The notes beneath the pieces are model-generated. The model was given only the letters and a program-made list of their open reading frames with translations, ran no database searches and had not been told where the DNA came from. Below, piece by piece: positions 56,399 through 64,000 of a DNA stretch of 64,000 nucleotides (its first letter is position 1; each line of letters starts with the position of its first letter). The stretch spans positions 62,001 through 126,000 of the forward strand of contig JADKCF010000004.1 in assembly GCA_016714765.1 (NCBI GenBank), given 5' to 3'. The position numbers and the translations under genes were made by a program. Source of the stretch: Saprospiraceae bacterium (GTDB taxonomy: Bacteria; Bacteroidota; Bacteroidia; Chitinophagales; Saprospiraceae).

Positions 56399-57904
56399 AT
56401 GGAATTAATACACACATTATACAAACTAAAAAAATCTGTAAAAACTAAAAGAACTGATGACCAGGTGTATGCATCTAAGCTTACTCAGTTTGAGGAAATA
56501 CTGGAAGCTGATGATAATCTGAGTGAACAACAAGCCAATCTCTTACTTTACGGAAAAACAAACATTACTACTACTTTCAGGTCGCTCAAGTACCGAATGG
56601 AAGAAAAACTCATGAATGATATCTTCCTGTTGCTATCTTCTGAGCGCAACCTGGATTCAAGGGTTAACGCAGTACTTAATGTGGAGAAAATGGCATTGAT
56701 AGCTCTCGCTCTCAGCAAGCACGCCAATAGGAAAAAGGGGATTGTGCTGACTGAAAAAGCTATCAACTTATCCAAAAAATACTCTTACACTGATATTACT
56801 CTGAAACTATTGCTTTCACTTATGAACTATTATAGTTTTGTGGAGCCCAATCCTCGTAAGATGCAAAGCATCATGGATGAAGTCGATCATTATACTGAAC
56901 TTTTTAATGCTGAAATATATGTAAGAAAATGCAATGCCATTATATCGCATATGGATGCCATGAATAAAGGCGGTATGAGTACCTTACAACTCAAAATCAT
57001 TAAAGAAATGGTGGATAAAATGCAGGAAATTAAATCAAAATACTCATCCAATACCATTATTTTTTTTGTCCATGACCTCACTTATTTTTACTATCAGGTA
57101 TCGGGAAATTACAAAAAAGGTCTGGAAGTAGCTACGCTTGCCCTTGAAGAAATCAGTGCACTGAAAAACATAGAGGTTCTAGGAATTTATGGGTGCAGCA
57201 TTAATATTGCAGTGTCCTATTTTTACCTAAAAAACTACCTGGAAGCCTCCATCTGGTTTGAAAAGATTTTGAAAATGATAACACCGGGTTCAAGAAACTG
57301 GTTTTATACCAATGGCCTGTATTTCCTAACCATTATCAGTATGCGAAATTATGAAGAACTACTTAAAATGACTCTGTTGGTCACTCAAAACAAAAATATT
57401 ATCAAGTTTCCTTATTTTTCTGAGCAATGGAGCATCCGGGAGGCATATGTTTACTTTTTGATTAAAATTGACAAGATAGATTTATCAACCTTCAATAATG
57501 AAAACATCAAACATTTTTCCATTTCTAAATTTCTCAACAGCGTTCCTTTTCATTCCAAAGATAAGTCGGGTCAGAATATCACCATCATCGTTATTCAAAT
57601 TCTTTTCTTTTTGTCGGATCGAAAATACAACAAAATCATAGATCGCATAGATGCCCTAAGTCAATATACGTATAGATACCTTCGCAAAGACGAATCCTTC
57701 AGATCCAATTGTTTTATAAAAATGCTATTACTTATGATCAAAGCTGATTTCCACCCTGTAAGGACTAACACCTATACTTCTGAACTAAGAATAAAACTGA
57801 ATAATTCACATTTAATCATGAATGAAAAGAGTACACAAGTAGAAATTATTCCTTATGAATACTTATGGGAGTTTATACTCGAGATTCTTGAGAAAAATAA
57901 ATAA
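56399..57904 (+). CDS. Hypothetical helical-repeat (TPR-like) protein
   Basis: I recognise no named family. The 501-residue protein has no signal peptide or clear membrane segment and is almost entirely alpha-helical, with TPR-like segments such as NYKKGLEVATLALEEISALKN and NYLEASIWFEKILKMI. The start at ATG 56399 (MELIHTLYKLKKSVK) is preferred to the TTG 42 bases upstream. Codon use and AT content resemble neighbours. It may be a protein-interaction scaffold; the following gene on the same strand, 99 bases later, is an exported metalloprotease, but no link is demonstrated. Confidence 0.6.
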   Translation: MELIHTLYKLKKSVKTKRTDDQVYASKLTQFEEILEADDNLSEQQANLLLYGKTNITTTFRSLKYRMEEKLMNDIFLLLSSERNLDSRVNAVLNVEKMALIALALSKHANRKKGIVLTEKAINLSKKYSYTDITLKLLLSLMNYYSFVEPNPRKMQSIMDEVDHYTELFNAEIYVRKCNAIISHMDAMNKGGMSTLQLKIIKEMVDKMQEIKSKYSSNTIIFFVHDLTYFYYQVSGNYKKGLEVATLALEEISALKNIEVLGIYGCSINIAVSYFYLKNYLEASIWFEKILKMITPGSRNWFYTNGLYFLTIISMRNYEELLKMTLLVTQNKNIIKFPYFSEQWSIREAYVYFLIKIDKIDLSTFNNENIKHFSISKFLNSVPFHSKDKSGQNITIIVIQILFFLSDRKYNKIIDRIDALSQYTYRYLRKDESFRSNCFIKMLLLMIKADFHPVRTNTYTSELRIKLNNSHLIMNEKSTQVEIIPYEYLWEFILEILEKNK

Positions 57905-58003
57905 CCAATTTAAAGATAATGAATGCTTATTAAAAAATAAAATACAACCATATTTTACAACTATTACTAACTTCGTTCCGTTTTTAAAAAAAAATTAAAC
58001 TTT

Positions 58004-61000
58004 ATGCTTAGCAGACTTTGCAATACTTTATTTTTAACTTTCATTTTTATGAATTTTACAGGTGCTCAAAGCTGGGTTCAAATTTCCAAAGAATCTTTGC
58101 CCGAAACCGGTGTTAAAGATATTCAACCTGAAAAATATGCATTGTACACAACTGATGATCAAACGATAAAGACATTGCTCTGGAGTGCTCAATCAGAATC
58201 GATTCAGGATGTAAGGTCTTCTGAAACAATGCTTGTAGTTGGACTACCAGATTATAGTACAGAAACTTTTAGGATCGTTCGTTATGAAATGATGGAAGCA
58301 CCTTTATCATCCAAATACAATGATTTTGGCACTTTTTACGGGGTTGCCACTTCCGGAAGTCTCAGAAATATTCGGATCGACTATACTATCCACGGCTTCA
58401 GGGCTGTCATTATATCACCTGATCAGGATCATATATTTATAGATCATTATCAGCGTGGGGATAAAAACACCAGAATCGTTTATTATAAAAATGATTACAA
58501 AAAGAAGCCATCATGGGGTTGTAATTTTGTCAGTCCGGAAAATCCAAAATTTGGACATGGTACAACAGATGGAGGCCTAAGAATAGGTGATTGCCAACTA
58601 CGTAGCTATAGATTGGCACAGGCTACTACCGGAGAATATAGCTTATATCACGGCAACACCCCTGCTTCTGTCATGTCTGCTGTCATCACAGCCATCAATA
58701 GAATCAATCAGGTTTATGAAGCAGAAGTGGCCGTAAGGCTTATCCTTGTAGGCAATACTGATCAGATTTTTTATTATAATTCGGCCACTGATCCGTTTAC
58801 CAATGGTAATGGCGGAACAATGCTGGCTGAAAACCAAACCACCTGTGATAATATCATCGGTAGTGCCAACTATGATATAGGACACGTTTTTAGTACGGGT
58901 GGCGGTGGAGTAGCTTACCTCGGTTCGGTCTGCAACAGTAGTATTAAAGCTGGAGGAGTCACGGGCTCATCTGCACCGGTAGGAGATCCTTTTACTATTG
59001 ATTATGTCGCACACGAGATGGGTCATCAGTTTGGAGGAAACCATACTCAGTACAACAATTGTAACAGAAACGACGCAACCGCTATGGAACCTGGCAGTGC
59101 ATCTACTATCATGGGATATGCGGGCATCTGTAACCCTGATGTGCAGACTAACAGTGATGCCTATTTTCATGCTAAGAATCTAGATGAAATTAAAACTTTT
59201 ATCAATACCGGGAGTGGGTGTGAAACATTTGTAGGCACTTTCAGTAATAGTGCCCCCGTAGTCACAGCTCAAGGCCATTACACTATTCCCAAGTCGACAC
59301 CTTTTGTACTTACACTTACAGCGACCGATGCCGATAACGACCCAATGACCTATTGCTGGGATCAAATGAACGCTTATTCAAGCCCGTCGCAAACCATGCC
59401 GCCTGTTTCTACTAATACAAGTGGTCCAGTATTCAGAAGTCTTACCCCTACTACAAATCCATCCCGGTATTTCCCCAACCTGGCAACGGTTATATCTGGA
59501 AGCACATCCAATACATGGGAGGTAGTTCCCTCAGTCGGGAGAACACTTAATTTCAGGGGTGTGGTAAGAGATTTCACGGGTGTAGCCGGGTGTAATTCAG
59601 AAATAAATAGCCTCAATGTAACAACTGTAGCAGCAGCAGGGCCATTTTTGGTGACATCTCACAACAATTCTACAGCCACAGCAACAGCATGGGTCCCAGG
59701 GGAAACTAAAACAATTACATGGAATGTGGCAGGGACCACGGCCAATGGAATCAACTGTGCAAATGTCAATATTTTGATGTCTTTTGATGGTGGTTATACA
59801 TATCCGACAGTCTTGTCAACTGCTGTTGCGAATGATGGTTCTCAGGATATTATAGTGCCTTCTACTACAACCACTACCGGCAGAATCATGGTTAAGGCAA
59901 ATGGAAATATCTTTTTTGATATTAATAATTCCAATATAACCATATCTGAGCCCACTGTAAGCTTCAACCTATCAGCCAATCCCCAAAACTTATCGATCTG
60001 TGTGGGTCAAAATACATCAACCATTATTTCTGTAACTCCTACAGGAGGTTTTTCTGCCCCTGTCACACTCTCTGTCACAGGATTGCCTTCAGGCTCCTCA
60101 GCAACTTTCAGTCCTAATCCTGTGACACCGGGTTCTACATCTACCTTGTCACTTTCTAACCTTTCGATATCAGGAAATTATACTGCAATTGTAACTGGGG
60201 TAAGTGGATCTCTGAGTAAAACGTCTTCTGTATCTCTGACAATAAACCCATTACCTGGCATACCTGTATTGTCATCACCCGCCAATGCTGCCACAAATGT
60301 CAATACACTTCCTGCTCTTACCTGGGCTGCAACAACCAATGTAGTTAGTTATACATTGCAAATAGCATATGACAATACGTTTCAGGATATATTGCTGAAC
60401 ACAAGTACTACATCTACGTCTTACCAGGTTGCAAGTCCGCTTTATGGCCTTACTACTTTTTACTGGAGAGTCAGAGGTATCAATGCCTGTGGTACCAATA
60501 GCTGGTCTACTGTCAGGTCATTCGAAACAGAACCCTGCTGGAATTACACTGCGACAAATGTACCGGTTACCATTCCGGGAGTTGTGACATCTGTTTATTC
60601 TTATATGACAATACCTGACAAAGGCACACTTACAGACGTCAATATTATTGATCTTCAGGGTACGCACGAAAAAATATTTTTTACAAATTGGACATTAAAA
60701 ACACCTGACAACACTATTGACTTATTTTGGAGTCAACCATGTAGTAAAAATGATTCCAACTTTAATATTAAATTTGATGATGCTGCTTCTTCAGGTACAT
60801 GGCCCTGCCCACCTGTTGATGGTTTGACTTACATACCCACAAATCCACTATCTGCACTCAATACTCACCCTATGAAGGGTATCTGGAATCTGCAGATAGA
60901 AAACACCCTGGCAGGTTATACAGGTTCATTGCAATCATGGTCATTAAAAAATTGTGCAAATAATTTTTGCAGACTTACTGTAGATCATACCAGGGCTTCA

Positions 61001-61405
61001 GGACCAGGAAGTCTCAAGGCAGCCATCGATTGTGCTACAGACGGTGATACGATTAGATTTGTCTCTTCCATCATGAATGATACCATCTTTTTAGGTAATC
61101 TGAATCTGGTAACTAATAAGCATATTTTTATCCAAAGTGACATCACAAAAAATATACACATCATGTCTACCAGCAGCAATCCTACATTGGTCAATAATGC
61201 TCCTGTGTCAAATCAGGTTTTAAAGATCAAAGGCTTGCACATTCACTCATCCAATGCTAATATCGGGGCTATCAACAACCTGGGTAACTTAATACTAGAA
61301 GATGTCTTCACCTACAAATTTGCAGGCAACTCTACAGCGACTATAAATAGTGGGCAGGCAGCCAATACGACTTTGATTGGAAATTGTAAGGTCTTACTCA
61401 ATTAA
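58004..61405 (+). CDS. Secreted reprolysin-like metalloprotease with Ig-like and proprotein-convertase P domains
   Basis: The 1133-residue protein has a signal peptide (FLTFIFMNFTGAQS). After a pro-domain, the peptidase domain carries the zinc motif HEMGHQFGGNH (H337, H341, H347; HExxHxxGxxH) followed by a likely Met-turn, IMGYAGICN, so it is a metzincin of the reprolysin-like (M12B/M43 type) group. Then come Ig-like and fibronectin-like domains (FNLSANPQNLSICVGQNTS, LPGIPVLSSPANAATNVN) and a proprotein-convertase P domain (about residues 845-985, CWNYTATNVPVTIPGVV). The last ~150 residues start DHTRASGPGSLKAAIDCATDGDTIRF, a beta-helix-like module. No standard T9SS C-terminal signal is visible. 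Confidence 0.87.
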   Translation: MLSRLCNTLFLTFIFMNFTGAQSWVQISKESLPETGVKDIQPEKYALYTTDDQTIKTLLWSAQSESIQDVRSSETMLVVGLPDYSTETFRIVRYEMMEAPLSSKYNDFGTFYGVATSGSLRNIRIDYTIHGFRAVIISPDQDHIFIDHYQRGDKNTRIVYYKNDYKKKPSWGCNFVSPENPKFGHGTTDGGLRIGDCQLRSYRLAQATTGEYSLYHGNTPASVMSAVITAINRINQVYEAEVAVRLILVGNTDQIFYYNSATDPFTNGNGGTMLAENQTTCDNIIGSANYDIGHVFSTGGGGVAYLGSVCNSSIKAGGVTGSSAPVGDPFTIDYVAHEMGHQFGGNHTQYNNCNRNDATAMEPGSASTIMGYAGICNPDVQTNSDAYFHAKNLDEIKTFINTGSGCETFVGTFSNSAPVVTAQGHYTIPKSTPFVLTLTATDADNDPMTYCWDQMNAYSSPSQTMPPVSTNTSGPVFRSLTPTTNPSRYFPNLATVISGSTSNTWEVVPSVGRTLNFRGVVRDFTGVAGCNSEINSLNVTTVAAAGPFLVTSHNNSTATATAWVPGETKTITWNVAGTTANGINCANVNILMSFDGGYTYPTVLSTAVANDGSQDIIVPSTTTTTGRIMVKANGNIFFDINNSNITISEPTVSFNLSANPQNLSICVGQNTSTIISVTPTGGFSAPVTLSVTGLPSGSSATFSPNPVTPGSTSTLSLSNLSISGNYTAIVTGVSGSLSKTSSVSLTINPLPGIPVLSSPANAATNVNTLPALTWAATTNVVSYTLQIAYDNTFQDILLNTSTTSTSYQVASPLYGLTTFYWRVRGINACGTNSWSTVRSFETEPCWNYTATNVPVTIPGVVTSVYSYMTIPDKGTLTDVNIIDLQGTHEKIFFTNWTLKTPDNTIDLFWSQPCSKNDSNFNIKFDDAASSGTWPCPPVDGLTYIPTNPLSALNTHPMKGIWNLQIENTLAGYTGSLQSWSLKNCANNFCRLTVDHTRASGPGSLKAAIDCATDGDTIRFVSSIMNDTIFLGNLNLVTNKHIFIQSDITKNIHIMSTSSNPTLVNNAPVSNQVLKIKGLHIHSSNANIGAINNLGNLILEDVFTYKFAGNSTATINSGQAANTTLIGNCKVLLN

Positions 61406-61425
61406 GGAGCGTTTACATTTTATAA

Positions 61426-61470
61426 GACCAGGCTTTATTGAGGAGATTTAAAACTAAATCCGCTGGTCCC
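61426..61470. terminator. Possible weak terminator between convergent genes
   Basis: GACCAG (about 61426) and CTGGTC (about 61465) form a long-loop inverted repeat in the 83-base gap between the metalloprotease and the TPR gene. There is no T run, so support is weak. Confidence 0.3.
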
Positions 61471-61488
61471 TATTTATCATTAGTCTCA

Positions 61489-62616
61489 TCAGTTACAGAG
61501 ATTATTGACATGGGCTTTTGCAGGGGCGTATCCCAGTTTTACTGACTCTCGGATATCGTTGCAAGCTTTTTTAAAATCCATCATCTTGGTATAGACATTG
61601 GCTCTGTTAAAGTAGGCTTCAGCAAAATCTTTTTTGCATGAGATGGCATCCGAAAAATCTGTCAGGGCTCTGTCATAACTCTTTGTTTCAAGAAAACAAG
61701 TACCTCTCTGTACATACAACTCAGGATTTTTCCCATCCGTTTTTAAAAGATTGGTATAATCCATCACTGCTTCATCAAACTTGCCCAGTTTAAATGTAGT
61801 GAAAGCTTTGTTTTGCATTGCTGCCTGATGACCCGGATTTAACTGAAGACAAATATTAAAATCATTGAGTGCACCGGGCAGATCTTCCAGCATCAACTTA
61901 GCATATCCACGATAATAGTACAAATCTCCATCAGAAGGTGTTTTGCGAAGGGCACTTGTTAACTCAGATATAGCTTCGTTCCACTTATTGAGCTTAAGGT
62001 AGATTTTGGACTTTTCTAAAGAAGTCACCACCTGGTCGGGCTTAACATCGGAAGCAGCATTAAAATCTGCAAGTGCGCCATTGATGTCATCTTTTTTTGA
62101 TTTACATATGGCTCTGTTTAAAAAAGCGGTGTACGTGTGTTCACCTTTAGATATCGCCACATTCAGATCATTTATGGCCATTTCATAGTTGTTGGACTTC
62201 ATATAAGCAGTTCCGCGATTGAGGTATGCCTTTGTAAGCCCTGGATCCTTAGTGATTGCCTCAGTTAAGACTGAAATACATGTACTGTACTCCCCTTTCA
62301 GAAGATAACAATACCCCTTGTATAAATGCGCTTTGCTGTGCCCCGGATCCAACTTGATAGTTTGATTGAAGTCAATAATAGCATTATCGTATTGCTGTAA
62401 ATTTAGAGCGCAGTTCCCCCTGTTATAATAAGCTTTTGTATAAGTCGGATCTTTTTCGATACAAGTAGAATAAGAAGCCAACGCCAGCTCATAGTTTTTT
62501 ACATTAAAGTATTCCACACCCTTATTATAATAATCCAAAGCAGTATTACCTGATTGGCCTACGATAGCACCAGCCACAAAAATGGACATGATAAGTAATA
62601 AACTCTTTTTTTGCAT
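61489..62616 (-). CDS. Exported tetratricopeptide repeat protein
   Basis: The 375-residue protein has a signal peptide (LLLIMSIFVAGAIVGQS) and nine or so TPR units in series, for example ALDYYNKGVEYFNVKNYELAL, AYYNRGNCALNLQQYDNAI and AYFNRANVYTKMMDFKKAC. TPRs mediate protein-protein contacts; periplasmic TPR proteins in Bacteroidota often help assemble envelope machinery, but the partner here is unknown. It is divergent from fni with a 190-base promoter region between them. Confidence 0.88.
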   Translation of the reverse strand: MQKKSLLLIMSIFVAGAIVGQSGNTALDYYNKGVEYFNVKNYELALASYSTCIEKDPTYTKAYYNRGNCALNLQQYDNAIIDFNQTIKLDPGHSKAHLYKGYCYLLKGEYSTCISVLTEAITKDPGLTKAYLNRGTAYMKSNNYEMAINDLNVAISKGEHTYTAFLNRAICKSKKDDINGALADFNAASDVKPDQVVTSLEKSKIYLKLNKWNEAISELTSALRKTPSDGDLYYYRGYAKLMLEDLPGALNDFNICLQLNPGHQAAMQNKAFTTFKLGKFDEAVMDYTNLLKTDGKNPELYVQRGTCFLETKSYDRALTDFSDAISCKKDFAEAYFNRANVYTKMMDFKKACNDIRESVKLGYAPAKAHVNNLCN

Positions 62617-62661
62617 AAATAATTAAATTTTCAATCGGTTTTAAAAAGGACATTTTGTCAA

Positions 62662-62691
62662 TTCAACAGCCTGGGGGGAAACGGTGTTGAA
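62662..62691. promoter_or_regulatory. Imperfect inverted repeat in the divergent TPR/fni promoter region
   Basis: TTCAACAGCC and GGTGTTGAA form an 8-9 bp helix with one bulge around TGGGGGGAAAC. It lies between the divergent TPR protein and fni genes. It could be an operator or leader hairpin; there is no T run for termination. Confidence 0.3.
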
Positions 62692-62807
62692 CTATTCAAT
62701 CATTGTATTGTTTGGCAAATTTGCAAAAAGATAATGGTTTTATACTTACTTTTGGGCAATTATTTTTAACCGGACATGCTAATTCATGGCAAACCCTGTA
62801 TTTTAAT

Positions 62808-63839
62808 ATGGCTGAAAACACTGACTTAGGAGCAGCGGACAGAAAAAAAGATCACATAAATCTTGCTTTCAAATCTCGGGTGACAGCAGATATGCTGGAT
62901 GCAAGATTTTATTATGAACCGATGGTTAGTTTGCATGAAGCAGATCCATCTTCTATTGCAATGCATTTTTTAGGAAAAACCTTCAGCACTCCCATATGGG
63001 TTTCCAGCATGACAGGTGGTACTTCCGCAGCTGCTACCATCAATAAAAATCTGGCAAAAGCTTGTGGCGAATTTGGTATGGGCATGGGCCTGGGGTCATG
63101 CAGGCAACTGCTGTTTAGTGATGACTACCTGGCTGATTTCCAGGTCAGGAAATACATGGGATCACAGCCACTGTATGCCAATCTCGGTATTGCCCAACTT
63201 GAAACCCTCGCAGATCTCCATCAATGGGACAAAATAGATACTTTGCTCGATAAGCTGGAGGCAGATGGTCTCATAGTCCACGTCAATCCGTTGCAGGAAT
63301 GGCTACAACCAGAAGGAGACAGATTTAAGTATGCCCCTTTGGATACTATCAAAAGATTGCTGGATAAGGCAGGTTACAAAATTATAGTAAAAGAGGTGGG
63401 GCAAGGTATGGGTCCTGAAAGCTTGAGAGCATTATTGGAGTTGCCCATAGAAGCAGTGGACTTTGGTGCCAGCGGTGGTACTAATTTTGCGTTGCTGGAA
63501 TTATTCCGCTCGTCACAAGCTATTACAGAAAATTATCAGAAGTTGGCCCATGTAGGTCATAGTGCTGAAGAAATGGTAACTTTTGTCAATGATATATTTT
63601 TAGGTCAGCCAAACAAAATGGTATGTAACCAAGTAATCATTTCCGGAGGAATAGCTGACTTCCTGGATGGTTATTTTCTTATGCAAAAACTTAAAGTGCC
63701 TTCTATCTACGGTCAGGCTTCCGGACTTCTCAAACATGCCCAGCAATCATACGAACTACTACAGCAACATCTGGATTTACAGATCAAAGGACTAATACTA
63801 GCAAAAGCTTTTTTAAAAGTAAAACAGGATGGAATCTAA
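62808..63839 (+). CDS. fni: Type 2 isopentenyl-diphosphate delta-isomerase
   Basis: The FMN-dependent type 2 isomerase interconverts isopentenyl and dimethylallyl diphosphate. The 343-residue protein has AADRKKDHINLAF near the N-terminus, WVSSMTGGT, the FMN-barrel segment VDFGASGGTNFALLE and IISGGIADFLDG. ATG 62808 gives MAENTDLGAADRKKDH, the usual N-terminus; an open frame extends upstream but starts with an unrelated hydrophobic stretch. The HMG-CoA reductase gene starts 11 bases before its stop, which links it to the mevalonate pathway. Confidence 0.95.
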   Translation: MAENTDLGAADRKKDHINLAFKSRVTADMLDARFYYEPMVSLHEADPSSIAMHFLGKTFSTPIWVSSMTGGTSAAATINKNLAKACGEFGMGMGLGSCRQLLFSDDYLADFQVRKYMGSQPLYANLGIAQLETLADLHQWDKIDTLLDKLEADGLIVHVNPLQEWLQPEGDRFKYAPLDTIKRLLDKAGYKIIVKEVGQGMGPESLRALLELPIEAVDFGASGGTNFALLELFRSSQAITENYQKLAHVGHSAEEMVTFVNDIFLGQPNKMVCNQVIISGGIADFLDGYFLMQKLKVPSIYGQASGLLKHAQQSYELLQQHLDLQIKGLILAKAFLKVKQDGI

Positions 63840-64000
63840 ATCAGTATCGGGCTTTTCTAAACTAAGCAGAGAGCAAAAAATCAGTTGGCTAAAATACCAT
63901 TTTCTGCATCAGGAGGAAGTCGACTGTATATTTGACCAGTATCGGCTCAATGATGAAGTCATACAAAAAATTATAGATGGCTTTAGCGAAAATACTGTCA
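63829..64000 (+). CDS. mvaA: Hydroxymethylglutaryl-CoA reductase, 5' part
   Basis: The frame from ATG 63829 to the window end reads MESKSVSGFSKLSREQKISW and onward without a stop. GFSKLSREQKISWL is the conserved N-terminus of class II (bacterial) HMG-CoA reductase, which interconverts HMG-CoA and mevalonate. Only 57 residues are visible, so catalytic residues are not seen. The 11-base overlap with fni indicates translational coupling in a mevalonate-pathway unit. Confidence 0.85.
   Translation, partial: MESKSVSGFSKLSREQKISWLKYHFLHQEEVDCIFDQYRLNDEVIQKIIDGFSENTV

Overview
The window looks like the chromosome of an AT-rich member of the Bacteroidota, probably from the Saprospiraceae or a close relative. 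The evidence is type IX secretion (T9SS) type A and type B C-terminal domains, a fused CcoN-CcoO cbb3 oxidase subunit, the uppS-bamA-ompH gene order, CrtZ-type carotenoid hydroxylation, a mevalonate-pathway pair (type II isopentenyl-diphosphate isomerase and HMG-CoA reductase), A-rich leaders without Shine-Dalgarno sequences, and TAnnTTTG -7 promoter boxes. I see no prophage, insertion sequence, CRISPR array, tRNA or rRNA operon. The family assignment is inference from gene content.

Layout. 0-5.3 kb: end of a TMTC-like membrane TPR protein, a secreted NagZ/beta-lactamase-like fusion, and crtZ. 5.3-8.0 kb (minus): cbb3 oxidase accessory genes ccoG, ccoH/fixH and a SafE-like protein. 8.3-8.7 kb (minus): RNase P RNA with its terminator and promoter. 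8.8-18.6 kb: a PLP decarboxylase, a large NtrY-like sensor kinase, radA with a DCC-family gene, a coiled-coil protein and asd. 18.7-22 kb: a lamin-tail secreted protein, an EEP-fold membrane protein and an ElaA-like acetyltransferase. 22.3-28 kb: serA, an abnormal poly-G tract inside or beside a hypothetical gene, hldD, a damaged secreted protein, an M16 peptidase and rsmI. 28.2-34.5 kb: a T9SS type B protein, lptC, a CorC/HlyC-like protein and iscS-iscU-iscA. 34.6-38.2 kb (minus): the structural cbb3 operon ccoS-ccoNO-ccoQ-like-ccoP. 38.5-44 kb: a hydrolase, a C-terminal processing protease, tsaB, two small ArsR-like regulators and a membrane-bound winged-helix regulator. 44.1-51.4 kb: a 1446-residue T9SS type A protein and polA. 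51.6-55.6 kb (minus): uppS-bamA-ompH. 55.6-64 kb: a candidate structured RNA, a helical-repeat protein of unknown function, a secreted reprolysin-like metalloprotease, a TPR protein, fni and the start of mvaA.

The genes give a picture of an aerobic or microaerobic envelope-rich heterotroph. It has a high-affinity cbb3 oxidase and its assembly factors, Fe-S cluster assembly, outer-membrane biogenesis (BamA, OmpH, UppS, LptC, HldD) and large secreted proteins.

A major caveat is data quality. At least eight genes, including conserved ones such as polA, radA, ccoG and ompH, are interrupted by single-base indels, mostly in A/T homopolymers, and a ~170-base G-rich tract lies at 23.3-23.5 kb. This fits a draft assembly with homopolymer errors better than mass gene decay. 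I therefore annotate these genes as single genes with frameshifts. I did not find a clearly new multi-gene system. The best unexplained items are the structured-RNA candidate upstream of uppS, the poly-G tract, the enzyme fusion at 1.9-4.8 kb and a few inverted repeats in promoter regions.
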